From the NCBI RefSeq assembly GCF_001421565.1, contig NZ_LMKQ01000001.1:681651-745650 (forward strand): DNA of 64,000 bases, read 5' to 3'. Shown here in pieces: positions 8,858-21,552 of this stretch. This stretch comes from Agromyces sp. Leaf222. GTDB taxonomy: Bacteria > Actinomycetota > Actinomycetes > Actinomycetales > Microbacteriaceae. Numbering within the stretch: the stretch's first letter is position 1; each line of letters begins with the position of its first letter. Under the pieces are notes generated by a model. That model had not been told where the DNA came from, made no database searches, and saw only the letters and a program-made list of their open reading frames with translations. A program made the position numbers and the translations under genes.

Positions 8858-10330
8858 GTGACGCTGAACGCAGAGCGCATCGCCGTGATCGGGCGGGCGC
8901 CGACCCGAGACCGCCGTCAGGGCCCGTCGGGTCGCGGTCCGGCAGGTCACGAGCAGGTCGGCCAGCGCAGGGATGCCGCGATCGACGCCGCCCGAGCCGC
9001 ATGCCTCGTCGTCGTGTTCGCGCTGCACGTCACGATGGTCGGCGTCAGCGTGGGCGCGGGCGGCCCGGTGCTCGAGAACGCCCTCGAGCACTGGGCGGGC
9101 TTCGCAGCCGCCACCTGGTTCGTGCAGATCATGCCCCTCTTCTTCGTGATCGGCGGCTACTCGGCCTGGTCGCAGTGGCGGCGCATGCAGCAGCGAGGGG
9201 CGGATGCCGCGAGCTACGTGCGCGGTCGCCTCGCCCGTCTCGTGCGGCCGGCGATCGCCCTCGTCGTCGTCGTCGGGCTCGCGCTCGCCGTGCTGGCGGC
9301 CGCCGGACTGCCCGCCGAGGTCGTCGCCACCGCCGGATACCGCATCGGGCAGCCGCTCTGGTTCCTCGCCGTGTACCTCGCCTGCACCTCGCTCGTGCCG
9401 CTCATGGCACGGGTGCACTCGCGGCATCCGTTCGCGACCGTCGGGGTCCTGCTCGCGGTCGTCGTGGCGGTCGACCTCGTGCGCATGGCCACCGGCATCG
9501 ACGCCATCGGGTTCGCCAACCTGCTCGCGGTGTGGCTGCTCGTGCAGCAGGGCGGGTTCCTCCTCGCCGACGGCACGGTCGAGCGGATGTCGCGTGCCGC
9601 ACGCCTCCGGGCGGCGCTCGCCGCGCTCGCGGTGCTGCTCGTGCTGACGAGCGTCGGACCGTACTCGCCCGACCTGCTCATGAACCTCAACCCGCCGACC
9701 GTGTGCCTCGTGGTGCTCGGTGTCGTGCAGCTCGCGCTGTTCTCGCTCATGCGGCCGTCGCTGCGGCGATGGGCCGAGCGACCGCGCCCCGCCCGCGCGA
9801 TCGCGAGCTTCGGCGAGTGGGGCATGACGCTCTACCTCTGGCACATGCCCGCGCTCATCGCGCTCGCCGGGGTGCTGCTGTGGCTGAACAGCGCCGTCGG
9901 CCTCGCACTGCCGGTGCCGCTCACCGACGAGTGGTGGGCGAGCCGGCCGAGCTGGCTCGTCGTCGCGGCGGTCGTGACGGCGGGGTTCGTGCTGGTGTTC
10001 CGGCGCTGGGAGCGCGGAGGTGCGCCGGTGCCGGTGCCGGTGCCGGTGCCGGTGCCGTCGGTGCGGTCGGTGCCGGCGTCGTCGGTGGTCTTGCGTGCGA
10101 TCGGGTCTCGATTCGGGCGGCTCACCGCCGTGCGGGTGCCCGTCGCGGTCGCGGTCGTCAGCGGCATCCTGGGCGTCGGGCTGGTGCTCGTGTTCGGCTT
10201 CGGCGTGTGGATCGCGCTCGCCGCGGTCGGGCTGCTCGGCATCGCGTTGCTGGGCTCGCGCGACACGCGCACGACGCCCGCCGCGATGTCGGTGGGTGGT
10301 GGCAGCATGGAGCTACAACACAACATGTAG
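8858..10330 (+). CDS. Acyltransferase-3 family membrane protein
   Basis: A 490-residue polytopic membrane protein. After a 40-residue polar N-terminus comes RDAAIDAARAACLVVVFALHVTM, the first helix and catalytic-type His of the acyltransferase-3 family, followed by roughly ten helices; MPLFFVIGGYSAW and MTLYLWHMPAL are further typical segments. Such enzymes O-acylate cell-surface sugars or other extracytoplasmic acceptors. Start GTG at 8858 follows GGGGAGGAGCG. The segment VPVPVPVPVPS is encoded by five GCCGGT hexamers in a cytoplasmic or periplasmic loop, a tract prone to slippage. Confidence 0.82.
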   Translation: MTLNAERIAVIGRAPTRDRRQGPSGRGPAGHEQVGQRRDAAIDAARAACLVVVFALHVTMVGVSVGAGGPVLENALEHWAGFAAATWFVQIMPLFFVIGGYSAWSQWRRMQQRGADAASYVRGRLARLVRPAIALVVVVGLALAVLAAAGLPAEVVATAGYRIGQPLWFLAVYLACTSLVPLMARVHSRHPFATVGVLLAVVVAVDLVRMATGIDAIGFANLLAVWLLVQQGGFLLADGTVERMSRAARLRAALAALAVLLVLTSVGPYSPDLLMNLNPPTVCLVVLGVVQLALFSLMRPSLRRWAERPRPARAIASFGEWGMTLYLWHMPALIALAGVLLWLNSAVGLALPVPLTDEWWASRPSWLVVAAVVTAGFVLVFRRWERGGAPVPVPVPVPVPSVRSVPASSVVLRAIGSRFGRLTAVRVPVAVAVVSGILGVGLVLVFGFGVWIALAAVGLLGIALLGSRDTRTTPAAMSVGGGSMELQHNM

Positions 10331-10521
10331 GGGTCGTCGCATCCTGTACCCCCCAAGTGTCGTTCTCGGCGACACGCCCGGGGTTTCATCCACAAGCAGT
10401 GAATCGGGTCGGTTTCCAACTGTGGATAACCTCGGCGGCCTCCGCGAGAATCCGCGGATCACCGGGGCATCCGATTGGGGATGGACTGTGGATGAAGCGG
10501 TGGAAAACTACAGGAATGTAA

Positions 10522-10569
10522 TTACTGCATGTTGTGTCGGGTGAGTTCGTCAGCCACTAGATGTAGTAT
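10522..10569. promoter_or_regulatory. Tandem NrdR boxes upstream of nrdH
   Basis: Two 16-nt sites, 10522-10537 and 10554-10569, match the NrdR consensus acaCwAtATaTwGtGt well (the second has the inverted core ACTAGATGTAGT). Their centres are 32 bp apart, about three helical turns, as expected for cooperative NrdR binding. They lie 62-110 bp before nrdH and should repress the operon when (d)ATP is high. The rest of the 300-bp gap from 10331 contains no gene that I can support. Confidence 0.7.
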
Positions 10570-10631
10570 TGAAACCGCTAGAAATCACGGGGGCGGGCTC
10601 CTCCGGAGCCTGAGAAAGAACAGGGGAGAAC

Positions 10632-10865
10632 ATGACGGTCACGGTCTACACCAAGCCTTCCTGCGTGCAGTGCAACGCGACGTATCGCGCACTCGACAGC
10701 AAGGGCATCGAGTACGAAGTGCTCGACGTCTCGACCGACGAGAGTGCACTCGCACAGGTCAAAGAGCTGGGCTACCTGCAGGCCCCGGTCGTCATCACCG
10801 ACGAAGACCACTGGTCGGGCTTCCGTCCCGACAAGATCGCTGAGCTCGCCTCGCGCCTGGGCTGA
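10632..10865 (+). CDS. nrdH: Glutaredoxin-like protein NrdH
   Basis: A 77-residue glutaredoxin-fold electron donor for class Ib ribonucleotide reductase. It has the CVQC redox motif (Cys11, Cys14), and the SGFRPDKI segment near the C-terminus that is typical of NrdH. An SD-like AGGGGAGA precedes the ATG. First gene of nrdH-nrdI-nrdE-nrdF. Confidence 0.96.
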   Translation: MTVTVYTKPSCVQCNATYRALDSKGIEYEVLDVSTDESALAQVKELGYLQAPVVITDEDHWSGFRPDKIAELASRLG

Positions 10866-11319
10866 TCCTCGACCCGCATGGCACCGGTGAGCTCCACGGA
10901 GTGAACCGAAGCCGCGAAGGGAGAGCACCCAGCATGACGAACCTCGTCTACTTCTCGAGCGTGTCGGGCAACACCGCACGCTTCATCGAGAAACTCGGAC
11001 GCCCCGCCAGCCGCATCCCGCTGCATGCGAGAGATGCGCCGCTCGTGGCATCCGAACCGTATGTGCTCGTGCTCCCCACCTATGGCGGGGGCGACGGCAA
11101 CGGCGCGGTGCCCAAGCAGGTCATCCGGTTCCTCAACGACGAGCACAACCGGTCACTGATCCGCGGGGTCATCGGCGCCGGCAACACCAACTTCGGCACG
11201 GGCTACTGCCTGGCCGCAGACATCATCGCGGCCAAATGCCATGTGCCGCCGCTGTATCGCTTCGAAGTATTCGGAACACCTGACGACGTGAACGCCGTCA
11301 ACGAGGGATTGGACGCATT

Positions 11320-14542
<3,223 letters not shown>

Positions 14543-14543
14543 G

Positions 14544-14548
14544 CGTGG
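14544..14548. repeat. Left target-site duplication CGTGG
   Basis: CGTGG directly abuts the first base (TGTGAGCC) of the transposon and is repeated exactly at 59625-59629 after its last base. Five base pairs is the target duplication size of Tn7 and its relatives. Confidence 0.85.
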
Positions 14549-14632
14549 TGTGAGCCGTCGCGATAGTTGATCCGGCGATACATCCAAGTTGATCCCGTTC
14601 AAACTACTTGATCCTTGAGAGGTAGTTGATCC
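14549..14632. repeat. nrdF-proximal transposon end with four transposase-site repeats
   Basis: Four 10-bp repeats lie in the same orientation: TAGTTGATCC (14564), AAGTTGATCC (14586), TACTTGATCC (14605) and TAGTTGATCC (14623), spaced 18-22 bp. They resemble the closely packed TnsB sites of the Tn7 right end, which is also the end next to its target gene. Confidence 0.8.
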
Positions 14633-14678
14633 ATGGAAATGCTGGGATGTACGCCGGATCGCTGTGAGGGGCCCTGAG

Positions 14679-14954
14679 ATGGGCAGAACTCCCCGCGAGA
14701 GTCCGCGGGAGCTCACGAGTTCGTGGCCCGACGTTCCTTGCGACGATCCGGCCGGGGAGATCGCGCGCCAGTTCGTGCTCAAGCTTGTGCAGGCCACAGA
14801 CGGACAGAGCATTCGAGCGGTAGCCGAAAAGGCCGGTGTGAATGAAGGAACAATCCGACGGGTGATCGCGGGGGAGTCCTGGCCGGATCTCCGGACGATC
14901 GCTCGTGTGGAGATCAGTTTGAAGAAACGGCTGTATCGCTCTTCGGCCATTTGA
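14679..14954 (+). CDS. Small helix-turn-helix protein at the transposon end
   Basis: A 91-residue protein with a Cro/XRE-like helix-turn-helix: the segment SIRAVAEKAGVNEGTIRRVIAGESWPDLRTIARVE contains the two helices and the GxxWPDxxT turn seen in such domains. The ATG at 14679 has GAGGGG 8 nt upstream. It is the first gene inside the transposon, and a broken copy of the same gene is found in the relict end at 59.8 kb, so it is a conserved part of this transposon family rather than random cargo. A role in controlling transposition is possible; it is not shown. Confidence 0.65.
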   Translation: MGRTPRESPRELTSSWPDVPCDDPAGEIARQFVLKLVQATDGQSIRAVAEKAGVNEGTIRRVIAGESWPDLRTIARVEISLKKRLYRSSAI

Positions 14955-15234
14955 TCCTCGGGATCGCTCGACGCCAGAAGGACGAGCCTCGAGGCCCGCT
15001 TCAAGTCGATGCTCAGTCCCGAACGTCGAGCGCGTAGCTCTTGTGGTTGCCGCGTTAAACGTCCCTTCATCGGGCTGTTTCTCCGGCGGGTCTTACGGGA
15101 ATGCACATGATGCTGGATTGCGTCGGCGCCCGCATGCGCGGCATCGAACGGAGGTTATGCCGACTGCGGACCGGCTTGCGGGCGGCGATACCTCGAGGCA
15201 TATTCTTCGCGTTGAATGACCGGAGTGGTTTCGG
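14955..15234. other. Intergenic stretch, no gene seen
   Basis: I see no coding region or clear signal here. It separates the transposon-end gene from the convergent metal-resistance block. Confidence 0.5.
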
Positions 15235-15885
15235 TTACTCGGTGAGTGCGGTGTCCAGCGCTTTGCGGAGGTCGTCGGGCGAGGTGAGTGGGATGTACTC
15301 GTCGTTGACGAAGATCGTCGGGGTGCCGGTGGCGCCCAGCGCGGTCGCGGCGTCGTAGTCCTGCTGGACTCTTGCTTCGGTGGCCGGGTCGGCAACTGCA
15401 TCGTCGTAGGCGGCGAGGTCGAGTTCCAGCTCTTGGGCGAATTCGCGGAACCGATCGGCCGCGGAGACCTGTTGTTCGCCCCATTCGGCCTGGGTCTCGA
15501 ACATGCGGTGGTACATCTCCTCGAACTTGCCTTGCTGGGCGGCAGCTTCAACCGAGATCGCCGCGGTGCGCGAGTTGAAGTGCCCGGGCAGGGGGAAGTA
15601 GCGGGTTACGAAGGTGACGCGGCCCGCGTACTCCTCGCGGAGTTCCTCGACGACCGGGTAGACGGCACCGCACACTTCGCATTCGAAGTCGAGGAACTCG
15701 GTGAACGTGACGTCACTGGTCTCAGCGACGTCGAGGCGGTGGCTGTTCTCAGCGACGACCGTCGAGATCGCTGGCGTATTCTGCGCGGCTCCGGGCTGGT
15801 TGAGCGCGATCGCGACGATGCCGGCTCCGCCAGCGAGGACGACTCCGGCAAGGATGCCGGCCTGGATCTTCGTGCTTCGCTTCAA
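15235..15885 (-). CDS. DsbA-like thiol-disulfide oxidoreductase, membrane-anchored
   Basis: A 216-residue thioredoxin-fold protein with one N-terminal transmembrane helix (residues 9-29) and the rest outside. The redox motif is CEVC (Cys69, Cys72) in FTEFLDFECEVC; the cis-Pro loop is GTPTIFVN near the C-terminus. This matches the DsbA/ActR-type thioredoxin_4 family that oxidises or isomerises exported proteins. It is the last gene of a leftward set with the CDF exporter and CmtR-like sensor, and may protect exported thiols against metal damage. Confidence 0.85.
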   Translation of the reverse strand: MKRSTKIQAGILAGVVLAGGAGIVAIALNQPGAAQNTPAISTVVAENSHRLDVAETSDVTFTEFLDFECEVCGAVYPVVEELREEYAGRVTFVTRYFPLPGHFNSRTAAISVEAAAQQGKFEEMYHRMFETQAEWGEQQVSAADRFREFAQELELDLAAYDDAVADPATEARVQQDYDAATALGATGTPTIFVNDEYIPLTSPDDLRKALDTALTE

Positions 15886-15946
15886 TGGATTCCTTGTGTC
15901 AGGGTCGTCGGTTCGACCGGGCCGTGGTGGGTGTCAACGGGACCCA

Positions 15947-16629
<683 letters not shown>

Positions 16630-16633
<4 letters not shown>

Positions 16634-16968
16634 GCGCAGGTGCAGCTCTCTCCGGCGCAGCAGTCGGGATCGACGAAGAGCACGACCTGCAGCAGCTCGT
16701 TGAGCGCGGGTGCGAGGTGCGGGTCGGCGAGGCGATACCAGGTGCGGCGCCCGTCCGGCACCGCTTCGACGAGACCGCATCCGCGCAGGCAGGCCAGCTG
16801 GTTCGACATGACTTGGCGCGAGACGCCGAGCGCGTCGGCGAGGTCGGATGGGTAGGCCGGGGCCTCACGAAGCGCCAGAAGGACACCGGCACGGGTCGCG
16901 TCCGAGAGCGCGTACCCGAGCCGGGCCAGTGCGGCGGTGTGCGTCACGGACGCGGTGGCGGTCGACAT
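16630..16968 (-). CDS. ArsR-family metal sensor, CmtR-like
   Basis: A 112-residue winged-helix repressor. The recognition region ALGVSRQVMSNQLACLRGCGLVEA carries Cys60 and Cys64, the same CxxxC spacing as Cys57/Cys61 of mycobacterial CmtR, and the Cys-rich C-terminus DCCAGESCTCA supplies the third ligand. CmtR senses Cd(II) and Pb(II). It is translationally coupled to the exporter gene, so it most likely represses its own operon and releases it when metal binds. Confidence 0.87.
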
Positions 16969-17040
16969 GCGAACGACTGTACAGGAATCACTGAATTAAG
17001 GAAACGCTGTATCTGACGGTTCCGCTCTCGAGCGTGCACG

Positions 17041-17080
17041 GAACGGGCGGGGCAACCTGAGGTTGGCCCCCGCCCCTTCC
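17041..17080. terminator. Hairpin between DUF305 gene and the ArsR/CDF operon
   Basis: GGGCGGGGCAACC and GGTTGGCCCCCGCCC form a long GC-rich stem with a 3-nt loop and one bulge, starting 40 nt after the leftward DUF305 gene stops. Probable intrinsic terminator. Confidence 0.65.
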
Positions 17081-17119
17081 GCCGCTCGGCAAGTGGCCGA
17101 GCACGCATTCGTGACGGAA

Positions 17120-17728
17120 TCAGCTGGACGCGAGCAGGCTACGCATTTGCTGGATCTCGGCGGTCTGGTCGGTGATGATCTTCTCGGCCAGAGCCGTCGC
17201 GTCCGGATTCTGGCCTTCTGCGGCTTCGGTCTCGGCCATGTCGATAGCGCCTTCGTGGTGGACGATCATCTGTTCGAGGAACAGGGTCGAGCCTTCCTCG
17301 CCAGTGGCGGATTCAAGCGCCGCCATGTCATCCTCGGACATCATCATTCCGCCGTGGTCCATGCCTTCCATGCCGGATGACTCCACAGGCTGGCCCCAGT
17401 CGTCGAGCCATTCGGTCATGGTGTCGATCTCGGGCTGCTGGGCGTCCTTGATGGTCTGTGCGAGGTCGGCTACGGCCGGATCGACGCCGTCTTTTTCGAG
17501 CAGCATGTCGGACATCTCGATCGCCTGCTGATGATGGGCGATCATGCCCATCGCGAATGCAACATCTGCGTCATTGAAGTCGGCGGCCGCGTCGCTGTCG
17601 GAGGGCGCGGGCGAGGAGCCGTGGTCCATGCCGGACATGTCGCCGCTCGAGCCGGTACCGGAGCAGCCGGCGAGGAGGACGGTGGCGAGGAGCCCGATGG
17701 CGGGCAGCATTGTGGTGCGGAGTTTCAT
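17120..17728 (-). CDS. DUF305-family lipoprotein, Met/His-rich
   Basis: A 202-residue secreted lipoprotein (lipobox LLAGC at residues 18-22) with two DUF305-type halves: FAMGMIAHHQQAIEMSDMLL and LEQMIVHHEGAIDMAETEA. Met- and His-rich linkers (DMSGMDHGSS, GMEGMDHGGMMM) suggest copper or silver binding outside the membrane. DUF305 proteins are regularly found in copper-resistance loci, as here beside CsoR and CopB. Confidence 0.88.
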   Translation of the reverse strand: MKLRTTMLPAIGLLATVLLAGCSGTGSSGDMSGMDHGSSPAPSDSDAAADFNDADVAFAMGMIAHHQQAIEMSDMLLEKDGVDPAVADLAQTIKDAQQPEIDTMTEWLDDWGQPVESSGMEGMDHGGMMMSEDDMAALESATGEEGSTLFLEQMIVHHEGAIDMAETEAAEGQNPDATALAEKIITDQTAEIQQMRSLLASS

Positions 17729-17833
17729 GAGGAGTCTCTCTGTTCGATCAGTCGAAGGTGGGCCGTACGAGCACGAGGCTCGAACGGTGGTGTGGGTGTG
17801 ATGCGGCCGCGTTGGCGGGCGGCCGCCGCCCTT

Positions 17834-18280
17834 TCACGTGCGACTGATCGAGAGAGCGATGAGTGATGGGGGGCGCGGTTCAGTTGGTGCCGGTACGAAG
17901 CGCCCGAGGAATTGGATCGGGCGCAGCGTCCAAGCTCCTCGGTGGGCCCGGGCTGCGGCGAGGAGCGTCAGGGCGGCGACGAGTAGGGCGAGAAGGCAGG
18001 CCATGGCGAGCATCTCGTGGTCCTGTCCGCATGCGGGGCCGCAGGCCGCCGAGTTCGCGGGGTCCTGGTCTGCTGCCCCGTGGCCGCCGGCATGATGGGT
18101 TGTGTCTTCAACGGCGGCGACGATGACGGTGTGGTGGTTGAGTGCACTCGTTTGGTTGGCAGTGCCCGAGAGCACGTGCATGGCCAGGAGGCCGATCAGG
18201 ATGCTTGGGATCGCGAGGGCGATGAGCAGGACGCGTGCTCGTGCATCAGTGCTGGCCATTCGGCGCAGATGCATCAGCAT
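17834..18280 (-). CDS. DUF6153-like membrane protein
   Basis: A 148-residue protein with an N-terminal hydrophobic helix (about residues 16-38), a His/Cys-containing extracytoplasmic loop (TTHHAGGHGAAD, CGPACGQDHEM) and a second helix (ACLLALLVAALTLLAAARA). This layout matches the DUF6153 family commonly found with DUF305 proteins in actinobacterial copper loci. Function unknown; metal binding by the loop is plausible. Confidence 0.65.
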   Translation of the reverse strand: MLMHLRRMASTDARARVLLIALAIPSILIGLLAMHVLSGTANQTSALNHHTVIVAAVEDTTHHAGGHGAADQDPANSAACGPACGQDHEMLAMACLLALLVAALTLLAAARAHRGAWTLRPIQFLGRFVPAPTEPRPPSLIALSISRT

Positions 18281-18341
18281 GGTCGTCTCCTCGGGGTTCC
18301 CTCAGGCTAACTGGGCTCGTCGCGCGGGGTTGGAGTGGTTC

Positions 18342-18650
18342 TCAGGATCGCACCAGCCGGGCGATCGCTTCGGAGGCTTCCTTGATCTTCTCGTCGGCTT
18401 CGGCGCCGCCCCGGACGGCCGCGTCGACGACGCAGTGCTTGAGGTGGTCGTCCAGGAGGCCGAGTGCGACGGATTCGAGCGCGGAGGTGAGTGCGGAGAT
18501 CTGAGTCAGGATGTCGATGCAGTACTTTTCCTCATCGACCATCCGGTGGATCCCGCGGGTCTGGCCTTCGATGCGGCGAAGCCGTGCCAGGTACTTGTCC
18601 TTGTCGGTGATGTACCCGTGCGACTCATGGGTGTGAGAGGTGTCGGTCAT
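18342..18650 (-). CDS. csoR: Copper-sensing transcriptional repressor CsoR
   Basis: A 102-residue all-helical repressor. The Cu(I) ligands Cys44, His69 and Cys73 have exactly the spacing (25 and 4) of Cys36-His61-Cys65 in Mycobacterium CsoR, within YCIDILTQ and HLKHCV. LARLRRIEGQTRGI is the conserved DNA-binding helix. It lies 26 nt downstream of copB. CsoR-type palindromes in front of copZ and of the MFS gene at 24.2 kb are its probable targets. Confidence 0.95.
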   Translation of the reverse strand: MTDTSHTHESHGYITDKDKYLARLRRIEGQTRGIHRMVDEEKYCIDILTQISALTSALESVALGLLDDHLKHCVVDAAVRGGAEADEKIKEASEAIARLVRS

Positions 18651-18676
18651 GATGTGCTCATCTCGGTGAGGTGGGG

Positions 18677-20935
18677 TCAGGCCCGCGCGTGGTCCGGTTC
18701 CTTGACGGTTGCTTCTCCGAGTGTGCCTGCCCGGTCGCCGAGGAGCGCCCTGGTGCTGGCCTCGGGTCGGAGGTCGAGTCGGCGCAGGAGTTGCGCGTTC
18801 AGGGCGACGATGATGGTCGAGAGGGACATCAGGATCGCTCCGACGGACATGGGCAGGACGAATCCGATGGGTGCGAGCACGCCTGCGGCGAGCGGGACCG
18901 AGATGAGGTTGTACCCGGCGGCCCACCAGAGGTTCTGCTTCATCTTGCGGTAGCTCGCCCGGGACAGCTGGATCACCGAGAGGACCGAGCGGGGGTCGTC
19001 GCTGGCAAGGATCACCCCGGCCGACGCGATCGCGACGTCGGTGCCGGCACCAATTGCGAGGCCCACATCTGCCTGCGCGAGTGCCGGGGCGTCGTTCACG
19101 CCGTCGCCGACCATGGCGACCTTCCGGCCCTCGTCCTGCAGCTCCTTGACCTTTGCGGACTTCTCCTCGGGTCGTACGCCGGCGAAGTACCGGTCGATGC
19201 CGAGTTCGGTCGCGACCGAGTGCGCGACCGCGTCAGCGTCGCCGGTGATCATCACCACCTGCACGCCGAGCTCGTGGAGCGCCGCGATGGCTTCACGGGA
19301 CTCGTCACGGATCGCGTCGGCGAGCTTGAGCGCGCCGATGACTCGACCGTTCTCGAGGACGTGCAGGATGATCGCGCCGTCCTGCCGCCACTGGTCGGCG
19401 ATCGGCAGCTCTGTGACGTTCTCCTCGGACAGCAGGTGCGGGCCGCCAACGCGAATCTGGGCTGATTCGACCATCGCGGTCACCCCGACGGCGGGCGCGG
19501 AATCGAAGTCGGTGGCTCGAGGAATGGTGAGTCCTCGATCGGTTGCGGTCGCGACGATCGCGCGAGCGAGCGGGTGCTCGGAGTCGGCCTCGGCGGCGGC
19601 GGCCAGGGCGAGGACCTGGTCGGCGTCCCACCCGTCCACGGTCTCGATGCTGCTGACAGTGGGCTCGCCCTTGGTGAGGGTGCCGGTCTTGTCGAACAGG
19701 ACGGTGTCCACGGTGCGCATGCTCTCGAGCGCGAGGCGGTCCTTGATCAGCACACCACCACGGGCCGCGCGCTCCGTCGCGATCGAGACGACGAGCGGGA
19801 TCGCAAGTCCCAAAGCGTGGGGGCAGGCGATCACCAGGACAGTGATGGTCCGGACGACTGCTTCGTCGGGGTTACCGACGACAAGCGTCCAGACGATGGC
19901 GGTGAGAACCGCGGCCCCGAGCGCGAACCAGAACAGCGCCGCAGCGGCTTTATCGGCGATCCGCTGGGCACGGGAGGAGGAGTTCTGCGCGTCGGTGACG
20001 AGGCGTTGGATGCCAGCGAGTGCGGTGTCGTCGCCGACGGCCGTGACTTCGACGCGGATGCCGGAATCCGTCGCGACGGTCCCAGCGACGACCGGGTCAC
20101 CTTCGCTGCGGCGGACCGGCTTGGACTCGCCGGTGATCATCGACTCGTCCACGCTCGCCGACCCCGCCACGACTCGGCCATCGGCGGGGACACGGCCGCC
20201 GGGGCGCACGACGACGACATCGCCGACACGGAGATCGCCCGGCGACACGGTGACGGTCGTGTCGCCGTCGACGCGTTCGGCCTCGTCGGGCAGGAGCGCG
20301 GCGAGGGAGTCCAGCGCCGAGGTGGTCTGCGCGAGGGAGCGCATCTCGACCCAGTGGCCGAGCAGCATGATCACGATCAGCAGCGCGAGCTCCCACCAGA
20401 AGTCGAGCTCGTGATCCAGCAGTCCAAGGCTCGCGCCCCAGGATGCGAGGAACGCGACCGTGATCGCGAGCCCGATCAGGAGCATCATGCCGGGCTTGAG
20501 CGCCCGGATCTCCGAGACGGCGCCGGTGAGAAATGGTCGCCCGCCCCACACATACATCACGGTTCCGAGGATCGGCGAGATCCACGCGAGCCAGGGCTGG
20601 TCGGGCAACTCGTAGCCGAGCACCATGGCGAACATCGGCGAGAACACGATGACCGGGACGGCGAGGATCAGGTTGATCCAGAACAGGCGCCGGAACTGAC
20701 CGACGTGATCGCCGTGTCCGGAATGCCCGCCATGGCCGGTGTGACCGGTGTGGCCGGCGTGCTCACCGTGACCAGTGTGTTCGGCGTGCGCAGCGGTCGC
20801 GGAGTTGTGCCCGACGTGGGCGTCGTGCATGTCATGCCCGTGGGTCTGCTCATGCCCTCCGTGCGCGTGCGTGCCGGCGTCGTGAGGAGGCGCCGCAGCG
20901 GCTGGGTCACGATGGTGCTGGTGCTGGTCGTTCAT
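18677..20935 (-). CDS. copB: Copper/silver-exporting P-type ATPase, CopB type
   Basis: A 752-residue P1B ATPase. The His-rich N-terminus (repeated HTGH/HGGH units up to about residue 90) replaces the CxxC domains of CopA. The membrane metal motif is CPHALGLAIP, the CPH form of the CopB subgroup. Catalytic motifs: TGES, DKTGT, HP in DSEHPLA, and GDGVNDAPAL. The ATG at 20935 begins the His-rich segment; the longer open frame upstream overlaps the YHS gene and is not used. It exports Cu or Ag and is the central gene of the block. Confidence 0.95.
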   Translation of the reverse strand: MNDQHQHHRDPAAAAPPHDAGTHAHGGHEQTHGHDMHDAHVGHNSATAAHAEHTGHGEHAGHTGHTGHGGHSGHGDHVGQFRRLFWINLILAVPVIVFSPMFAMVLGYELPDQPWLAWISPILGTVMYVWGGRPFLTGAVSEIRALKPGMMLLIGLAITVAFLASWGASLGLLDHELDFWWELALLIVIMLLGHWVEMRSLAQTTSALDSLAALLPDEAERVDGDTTVTVSPGDLRVGDVVVVRPGGRVPADGRVVAGSASVDESMITGESKPVRRSEGDPVVAGTVATDSGIRVEVTAVGDDTALAGIQRLVTDAQNSSSRAQRIADKAAAALFWFALGAAVLTAIVWTLVVGNPDEAVVRTITVLVIACPHALGLAIPLVVSIATERAARGGVLIKDRLALESMRTVDTVLFDKTGTLTKGEPTVSSIETVDGWDADQVLALAAAAEADSEHPLARAIVATATDRGLTIPRATDFDSAPAVGVTAMVESAQIRVGGPHLLSEENVTELPIADQWRQDGAIILHVLENGRVIGALKLADAIRDESREAIAALHELGVQVVMITGDADAVAHSVATELGIDRYFAGVRPEEKSAKVKELQDEGRKVAMVGDGVNDAPALAQADVGLAIGAGTDVAIASAGVILASDDPRSVLSVIQLSRASYRKMKQNLWWAAGYNLISVPLAAGVLAPIGFVLPMSVGAILMSLSTIIVALNAQLLRRLDLRPEASTRALLGDRAGTLGEATVKEPDHARA

Positions 20936-20984
20936 GGTTCGACCTTCTCTCAGAAGCGAGTGGGCGTCGAGGGGATGCCGCCGG

Positions 20985-21239
20985 CTACGCGGCGATGTAG
21001 GCAGCCGGGTCTGCGTCGAACTTCGGTCCGCAGCCGGCGCAGCAGAGCCAGTACCGGACGCCGTCGACGTCACGGTACAGCCCCGCCGCCTCAGCGGTGG
21101 ACTTCAGCACGGTGCTGCCCTTCATGACCGGGCATTCCGCGAGGTCTTCCGGGGCGGACTGGCTCAGCAGATCGGTGGCGTGAGCGGGCTTGGCCGCGGG
21201 GTGTGATGCACCGGGGACGCTGCAGCAGCTGTCGTTCAT
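20985..21239 (-). CDS. YHS-domain metal-binding protein
   Basis: An 84-residue protein ending in a YHS domain: AECPVMKGSTVLKSTAEAAG and YWLCCAGCGPKFDADPAAY. The N-terminus MNDSCCSVPGASH adds a Cys pair. YHS domains bind copper or silver and accompany P1B ATPases. It lies between copZ and copB in the same direction. Confidence 0.85.
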   Translation of the reverse strand: MNDSCCSVPGASHPAAKPAHATDLLSQSAPEDLAECPVMKGSTVLKSTAEAAGLYRDVDGVRYWLCCAGCGPKFDADPAAYIAA

Positions 21240-21322
21240 GTCCGTGGTCCTTTCATGGTCGGGCGCTTGCCCGAGTAGCAAGTCGAGGGTGGCGCGAGGC
21301 CCTACCGGGTGTCGTGTTCCTG

Positions 21323-21535
21323 TTAGGCCCGGACTGCCTGGTAGCCGGCTTCCTGGACTGCCGCGAGCACTGCCGCGTCTTCGATCGGCTCACCACTATC
21401 CGAAACGACAAGACGTCCCGTCGCGGCCGACACGTCGACCCCGGACACGCCCAGCACCTGCTGCACTTCTTCGCGCACCGACGCCTCGCAGTGCCCGCAC
21501 GTCATGCCGGTCACGGTGTACTCAACGGTTGCCAT
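21323..21535 (-). CDS. copZ: Copper chaperone, heavy-metal-associated domain
   Basis: A 70-residue HMA-fold protein with the Cu(I) motif GMTCGHCEASV. It starts MATVEYTV at 21535; the frame continues upstream into the operator region but the fold begins here. It delivers Cu(I) to the ATPase or CsoR. First gene of the leftward operon copZ-YHS-copB-csoR. Confidence 0.93.
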   Translation of the reverse strand: MATVEYTVTGMTCGHCEASVREEVQQVLGVSGVDVSAATGRLVVSDSGEPIEDAAVLAAVQEAGYQAVRA

Positions 21536-21552
21536 CACACTCTCCAAATCTG

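Noticed and set aside
14549..14632. TTGATC repeats as ends of the IS21 element
   Set aside because: The IS21 element has its own inverted repeats (GGACCCACC type) at 28.97 and 34.26 kb; the TTGATC repeats occur only at the 45-kb boundaries and the relict end.
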